DNA from: an uncultured Desulfovibrionaceae bacterium
GTDB taxonomy: Bacteria; Desulfobacterota; Desulfovibrionia; Desulfovibrionales; Desulfovibrionaceae
Direction: 5' to 3'
NCBI GenBank assembly: GCA_947074125.1
Contig: CAMTOM010000035.1
Coordinates: 1 to 9,116 of the forward strand
Length of the DNA stretch: 9,116 nucleotides
The notes under the pieces are model-generated. The model had not been told where the DNA came from, searched no databases, and worked only from the letters and a program-made list of their open reading frames with translations. A program made the position numbers and the translations under genes. Position 1 is the stretch's first letter. Each line of letters opens with the position of its first letter. This document shows, one piece after another, positions 5,938 through 9,116 of the stretch.

Positions 5938-6780
5938 TTAGCGTGACTGTCCATTCGATGCCTCTCCCTCTTCAGGAGTCACATCCAAAATTTCGCCTTC
6001 CCCTGCGGGCACTGTTCCTGGGGGCAGGGTACCTGTATCACCCCTGTCTACCGCAGCACCTGGCAATGCCTCCATTCCCGCCTCCAGCGGCGGCAACTGC
6101 ATGCTTCCCCTGTCAACAATGATAATGCCTGTACGCTCCAGCACGTCACGCCGGAAAGCATATTCCTGCTCCAGACGCTTGCTGCGATACACAAGCCATA
6201 TGCGGGCGACATAGCCAATACAGAAGGTTGCGACAATGCCCCCGATAATCCAGGGCAGATAGGGCTCAAGAGCCCCTCCAAGACGAAACACTGCGCTCAC
6301 CGCACCATCAATATACACCAATGCCGCCCCCAGAAGAAGCAGACCGACAAGAAGCACCACAGTAGGTGCGCCCTGAATAATGGCATATACTTTACGCAAA
6401 CGCTCTGGAAGCTGACGCCGCCAGGCCTCATCCTCCTCTTCACTGCGACGCAGGGAATGGAAAAGACCGACTCCAGCCAGATGAACAATCAAAAGGAGCA
6501 CCGCAGGAGCCAATACCGCCGCCAGCACATAGGCAAGCCAGGGAAATTGAAAACGGGGCGGTCCCCCTTGCGGATCGGGCACGGCGTGAATCAATCCATA
6601 GAAAAACGCAACACCACCAACAATCAACTCCAGAAAGAAAATAGCCACTGCAAGGTAAAACAGTAAATCTTTATGCTGGCTTTCCAGCCAAAGCGTACTG
6701 ATCGACTGCCGAACCTTTTCCTGCTTCTGATTTTCCTCAGAAGTGGCTTTCCCTGAAGTATTTTTTTCTTTTTTTATCAT
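5938..6780 (-). CDS. Four-helix inner membrane protein of unknown function
   Basis: 280 residues, no family recognised. A charged, Lys/Glu/Gln-rich N-terminal tail (1-37) is followed by four hydrophobic segments at about 39-64, 82-108, 135-157 and 175-198. A charged loop after the second helix (about 110-131, with SEEEDEAWRRQLPERLRK) and another after the fourth (199-213) are probably cytosolic. The C-terminal tail (about 214-280) is soluble, acidic and rich in Pro, Gly and Glu, and looks disordered. ATG at 6780 is chosen because AAGGGA lies six bases before it and because the alternative TTG at 6801 falls too close to the promoter -10 to be transcribed. It stands alone on its strand, so neighbours give no clue. 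Hydrophobicity supports a membrane scaffold or a stress or envelope protein, but this is not a function call. Confidence 0.8.
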   Translation of the reverse strand: MIKKEKNTSGKATSEENQKQEKVRQSISTLWLESQHKDLLFYLAVAIFFLELIVGGVAFFYGLIHAVPDPQGGPPRFQFPWLAYVLAAVLAPAVLLLIVHLAGVGLFHSLRRSEEEDEAWRRQLPERLRKVYAIIQGAPTVVLLVGLLLLGAALVYIDGAVSAVFRLGGALEPYLPWIIGGIVATFCIGYVARIWLVYRSKRLEQEYAFRRDVLERTGIIIVDRGSMQLPPLEAGMEALPGAAVDRGDTGTLPPGTVPAGEGEILDVTPEEGEASNGQSR

Positions 6781-6802
6781 CCTGAATCCCTTCTTTCTCA
6801 AT

Positions 6803-6831
6803 AGTATACGGTGCCTGACAATAGCTTACAA
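6803..6831 (-). promoter_or_regulatory. Sigma-70-type promoter of the membrane protein gene
   Basis: Read on the - strand, TTGTAA (6831-6826) is followed by 17 bases and TATACT (6808-6803). These match four and five of six consensus positions at ideal spacing. Transcription should start near 6796, giving a leader of about 15 bases before the ATG at 6780. Confidence 0.6.
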
Positions 6832-6885
6832 GCCCTTTTCAGCATGGTAAAGTTCTCTTGCGTCTGGCGCACATCTACCCTATCC

Positions 6886-6913
6886 TTGACAGGCGCTGAC
6901 TGTTTGTTGTCAT
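6886..6913 (+). promoter_or_regulatory. Probable promoter of the epimerase gene
   Basis: TTGACA (6886-6891), a perfect -35, is followed by 16 bases and TGTCAT (6908-6913), a four-of-six -10. It points away from the - strand promoter 54 bases earlier and leaves a leader of about 65 bases before the ATG at 6987. Confidence 0.5.
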
Positions 6914-6986
6914 GCGCATATCACCAACTGCCGCTGCCGCCTTTTTTCTCTGTGCGTTTGCTCGGCTCTGATGTTTTGGGGTGCCT

Positions 6987-7994
6987 ATGCATGTGCTTGT
7001 GACCGGCGCAGCCGGCTTTATTGGTTTTTTTCTCTCACAACGCCTGCTTGATGCCGGACATACGGTCGTCGGGATTGACAATCTCAATGACTATTATGAT
7101 GTTCGTCTGAAGCAGGATCGTCTTGCCCTGCTGCACGCGTATCCTGCTTTCCGCTCTGTCACACTGGACATTGCCGATACTGAAGGCATGGAAAAGCTTT
7201 TTGCCACAGAACGCTTTACGCATGTGGTCAATCTGGCAGCGCAGGCAGGCGTACGCTACAGCCTCCAAAATCCTCTGGCCTATGTGCAATCCAACCTTGT
7301 GGGCTTTGGTAATATTCTGGAAGGATGTCGTCACAATGGCGTGGAACATCTCGTCTTTGCCTCTTCAAGCTCTGTCTATGGACTGAACACCACACAGCCC
7401 TTTTCACCGCACAGGGAAGCAAATCACCCCGTCAGCCTTTATGCTGCGACCAAACGCAGTAATGAACTCATGGCACACAGTTACAGCCATCTGTACAGCA
7501 TTCCCTGTACAGGATTGCGCTTTTTTACCGTCTACGGCCCATGGGGACGCCCAGACATGGCCTTGCACCTCTTCACCACAGCCATTGTTCAGGGCAAACC
7601 CATCAAAGTCTTCAATGAAGGACGTATGCGCCGTGACTTTACCTATATTGACGATATTGTGGAAGGCGTTATGCGCCTCCTGCCCCTGCCACCTGCACCC
7701 ACACCCAAATGGGATGCCGCACATCCTGACCCTGCAACCAGTGCCGCGCCGTGGCGTATTTATAATATCGGCAATAACAATGCCATCGAGCTTAATGTTT
7801 TCATCAAGACTCTGGAAGATGCACTGGGTATGACGGCAAAAAAAGATCTGCTCCCCATGCAGCCTGGCGATGTGGAAGCCACATATGCTGATATTGATGA
7901 CCTTGCCGCTCTGACAGACTTTGCACCACGAACCCCCCTCGCCAAGGGCATTCAAGAGTTCGTTGCATGGTATCGCAACTACTATAAAATATAA
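6987..7994 (+). CDS. UDP-glucuronate 4-epimerase-like NAD-dependent sugar epimerase
   Basis: A 335-residue extended short-chain dehydrogenase. It most likely interconverts UDP-glucuronate and UDP-galacturonate for capsule, LPS or other surface glycans, in the cytosol. The NAD-binding motif GAAGFIG is at 7-13. D31 ends the second strand in GIDNLNDYYDVRLK, a sequence typical of the UDP-glucuronate epimerase branch. Catalytic S127-S129 (ASSSSVYG) and Y152/K156 (YAATK) are intact. RFFTVYGPWGRPDMAL (178-193) and MRRDFTYIDDIVEG (214-227) are branch signatures. A Pro-rich loop at 232-256 is somewhat long. The ATG at 6987 gives the family-like MHVLVTG, with GGGG five bases upstream. GTG at 6981 is possible but less likely. 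WbpP-type UDP-N-acetylglucosamine 4-epimerase is an alternative substrate assignment. Confidence 0.88.
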   Translation: MHVLVTGAAGFIGFFLSQRLLDAGHTVVGIDNLNDYYDVRLKQDRLALLHAYPAFRSVTLDIADTEGMEKLFATERFTHVVNLAAQAGVRYSLQNPLAYVQSNLVGFGNILEGCRHNGVEHLVFASSSSVYGLNTTQPFSPHREANHPVSLYAATKRSNELMAHSYSHLYSIPCTGLRFFTVYGPWGRPDMALHLFTTAIVQGKPIKVFNEGRMRRDFTYIDDIVEGVMRLLPLPPAPTPKWDAAHPDPATSAAPWRIYNIGNNNAIELNVFIKTLEDALGMTAKKDLLPMQPGDVEATYADIDDLAALTDFAPRTPLAKGIQEFVAWYRNYYKI

Positions 7995-8007
7995 CCATTA
8001 TTGCCAT

Positions 8008-9116
8008 ATGCACGACACCCTTCCTATATCTGCTGATGCCCATACCCCAGAAATTCTTGCTCCGGCTGGAGACAGTACCTGTTTTCTGGCTGCTCTTGCC
8101 GCTGGAGCCGATGCCATCTATCTGGGACTCAAACACTTCTCCGCCCGTATGCAGGCAGACAACTTTGCTGTCAGTGACCTTGCCAGACTCACAGATCTGG
8201 CACACAGCGAAGGCGTGCGTGTGCATGTTGCCATGAATGTTTTACTCAAGCCGGAAGACACCGCAAGCGCGTATCGTCTTGTGGCGCGTCTTGTACGGGA
8301 TGTGCATCCAGATGCCCTGATCATACAGGATCCTGCACTTCTTGATCTGGCTCGTCAGGCGGGCTTTACGGGAGGACTGCACCTTTCCACACTGGGCAAC
8401 CTGACACATCCTGCGGCTTTGCATGAAGCCCAGAAACTCGGCGCCTCACGTGTTATCCTACCCCGTGAGCTTTCCATTGATGAAATACGCCTCATGGGCG
8501 AAGCCTGCCCTGACGGTCTTGATTTAGAGTGTTTTGTCCACGGAGCCCTCTGCTACTGCGTTTCCGGTCGCTGCTACTGGTCAAGCTATATGGGCGGCAA
8601 AAGCGGTTTGCGCGGTCGCTGTGTGCAGCCATGCCGCAGAGTCTATACCCAGGGTGGCGCTTCAGCCATGCTGGCAGCAGCCAAATATGAAAAAACACCC
8701 GCCAAACGCTCTGAACAAACGCGGGACAAACGCGCAAAAGGCGCATATTCTTCTGCACGAGACCCCCGTCAGCGCCCTGAACGCCCCAGAGGCAAAGCGC
8801 ACAGCGGTCGCTATTTTTCCTGTCTTGATCTGTCTCTTGATGTGCTGGCAAAAACACTGCATAGCGTGCCGCATCTGCGCTCATGGAAAATCGAAGGGCG
8901 CAAAAAAGGCCCACACTATGTCTACCATGTTGTGACCGCATACCGCATTTTGCGTGACAATCCGCAAGATTCTCAATCGCGCAAAATGGCAGAAGAAATC
9001 CTGCAAATGGCCTTGGGGCGTCCGGTCACACGCGCCCGATTTTTGCCACAGAAAAAAAATATCCCCACAGCCCCTGACAGTCAGACCAGCTCAGGCTTGC
9101 TTGTGGGCAATATCGC
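8008..9116 (+). CDS. U32 family protein (RlhA/TrhP-like), 3' end outside the window
   Basis: 369 residues are visible and the frame is still open at the window edge. It opens with EILAPAGDSTCFLAALAAGADAIYLG (15-40), typical of the family. The U32 signature is ECFVHGALCYCVSGRC (174-189), with C182, C189, C205 and C209 as probable iron-sulfur ligands, followed by WKIEGRKKGPHYVYHV (293-308). Characterised U32 proteins modify RNA: RlhA and TrhP hydroxylate cytidine or uridine in 23S rRNA or tRNA. Older records call the family peptidases or collagenases. Between the cysteine region and the conserved YFSCLDLSLDVL (269-280) sits a basic, repetitive insert (about 226-266) that compact family members lack. 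The ATG lies 13 bases after the epimerase stop, so the pair is probably co-transcribed. No clear Shine-Dalgarno precedes it. Exact subfamily is undecided. Confidence 0.85.
   Translation, partial: MHDTLPISADAHTPEILAPAGDSTCFLAALAAGADAIYLGLKHFSARMQADNFAVSDLARLTDLAHSEGVRVHVAMNVLLKPEDTASAYRLVARLVRDVHPDALIIQDPALLDLARQAGFTGGLHLSTLGNLTHPAALHEAQKLGASRVILPRELSIDEIRLMGEACPDGLDLECFVHGALCYCVSGRCYWSSYMGGKSGLRGRCVQPCRRVYTQGGASAMLAAAKYEKTPAKRSEQTRDKRAKGAYSSARDPRQRPERPRGKAHSGRYFSCLDLSLDVLAKTLHSVPHLRSWKIEGRKKGPHYVYHVVTAYRILRDNPQDSQSRKMAEEILQMALGRPVTRARFLPQKKNIPTAPDSQTSSGLLVGNI

Noticed and set aside
6811..7002. 63-codon + strand frame in the divergent promoter region
   Set aside because: No ribosome site, overlaps both promoters and the epimerase start, and its translation shows no recognisable feature.
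8492..8941. 149-codon - strand frame and 133-codon + strand frame inside the U32 gene
   Set aside because: Both are shadows of the U32 coding frame, which carries the clear family signature through this stretch.

Overview
The window holds seven genes and reads as chromosomal DNA of a taurine-using anaerobe, most likely a member of the Desulfovibrionaceae (the Bilophila / Desulfovibrio / Taurinivorans group). The main reason is the first block, which encodes alanine dehydrogenase (ald), taurine:pyruvate aminotransferase (tpa) and an iron-type alcohol dehydrogenase that fits sulfoacetaldehyde reductase (sarD). These are the three enzymes that convert taurine to isethionate in Bilophila wadsworthia. 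Base composition looks intermediate by eye, which does not fix the genus. The assignment is inference and no database search was possible.

Region 1 (1-4210, + strand) is the taurine module. Tpa moves the amino group of taurine to pyruvate, giving sulfoacetaldehyde and alanine. Ald deaminates the alanine, regenerating pyruvate and producing ammonium and NADH. SarD spends the NADH reducing sulfoacetaldehyde to isethionate. The module is therefore closed for pyruvate and for NAD. The isethionate sulfo-lyase pair (islA/islB) that would release sulfite is not in this window. The spacers are unusually structured. The ald-tpa spacer has an 11-codon mini-ORF with its own Shine-Dalgarno (SD) sequence, followed by a GC-rich hairpin. 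The tpa-sarD spacer has two stem-loops. The stretch after sarD has two further stems and a clear Rho-independent terminator at 4181-4210.

Region 2 (4211-5869): a 230-base AT-rich spacer leads to a cytosolic zinc-dependent phospholipase C-like protein with a very strong ribosome binding site. Two bases after its stop begins a small cysteine-rich exported protein, probably a lipoprotein. The two are translationally linked. A strong, probably bidirectional terminator at 5842-5869 closes this pair and the convergent gene beyond it.

Region 3 (5938-6831, - strand): a four-helix membrane protein of unknown function, with a recognisable promoter that settles its start codon.

Region 4 (6886-9116, + strand): a divergent promoter precedes an SDR-type UDP-glucuronate 4-epimerase (surface polysaccharide sugar supply). 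It is followed 13 bases later by a U32-family protein that runs off the window end and carries a basic low-complexity insertion. No tRNA, rRNA, CRISPR array, insertion sequence or phage gene was seen.
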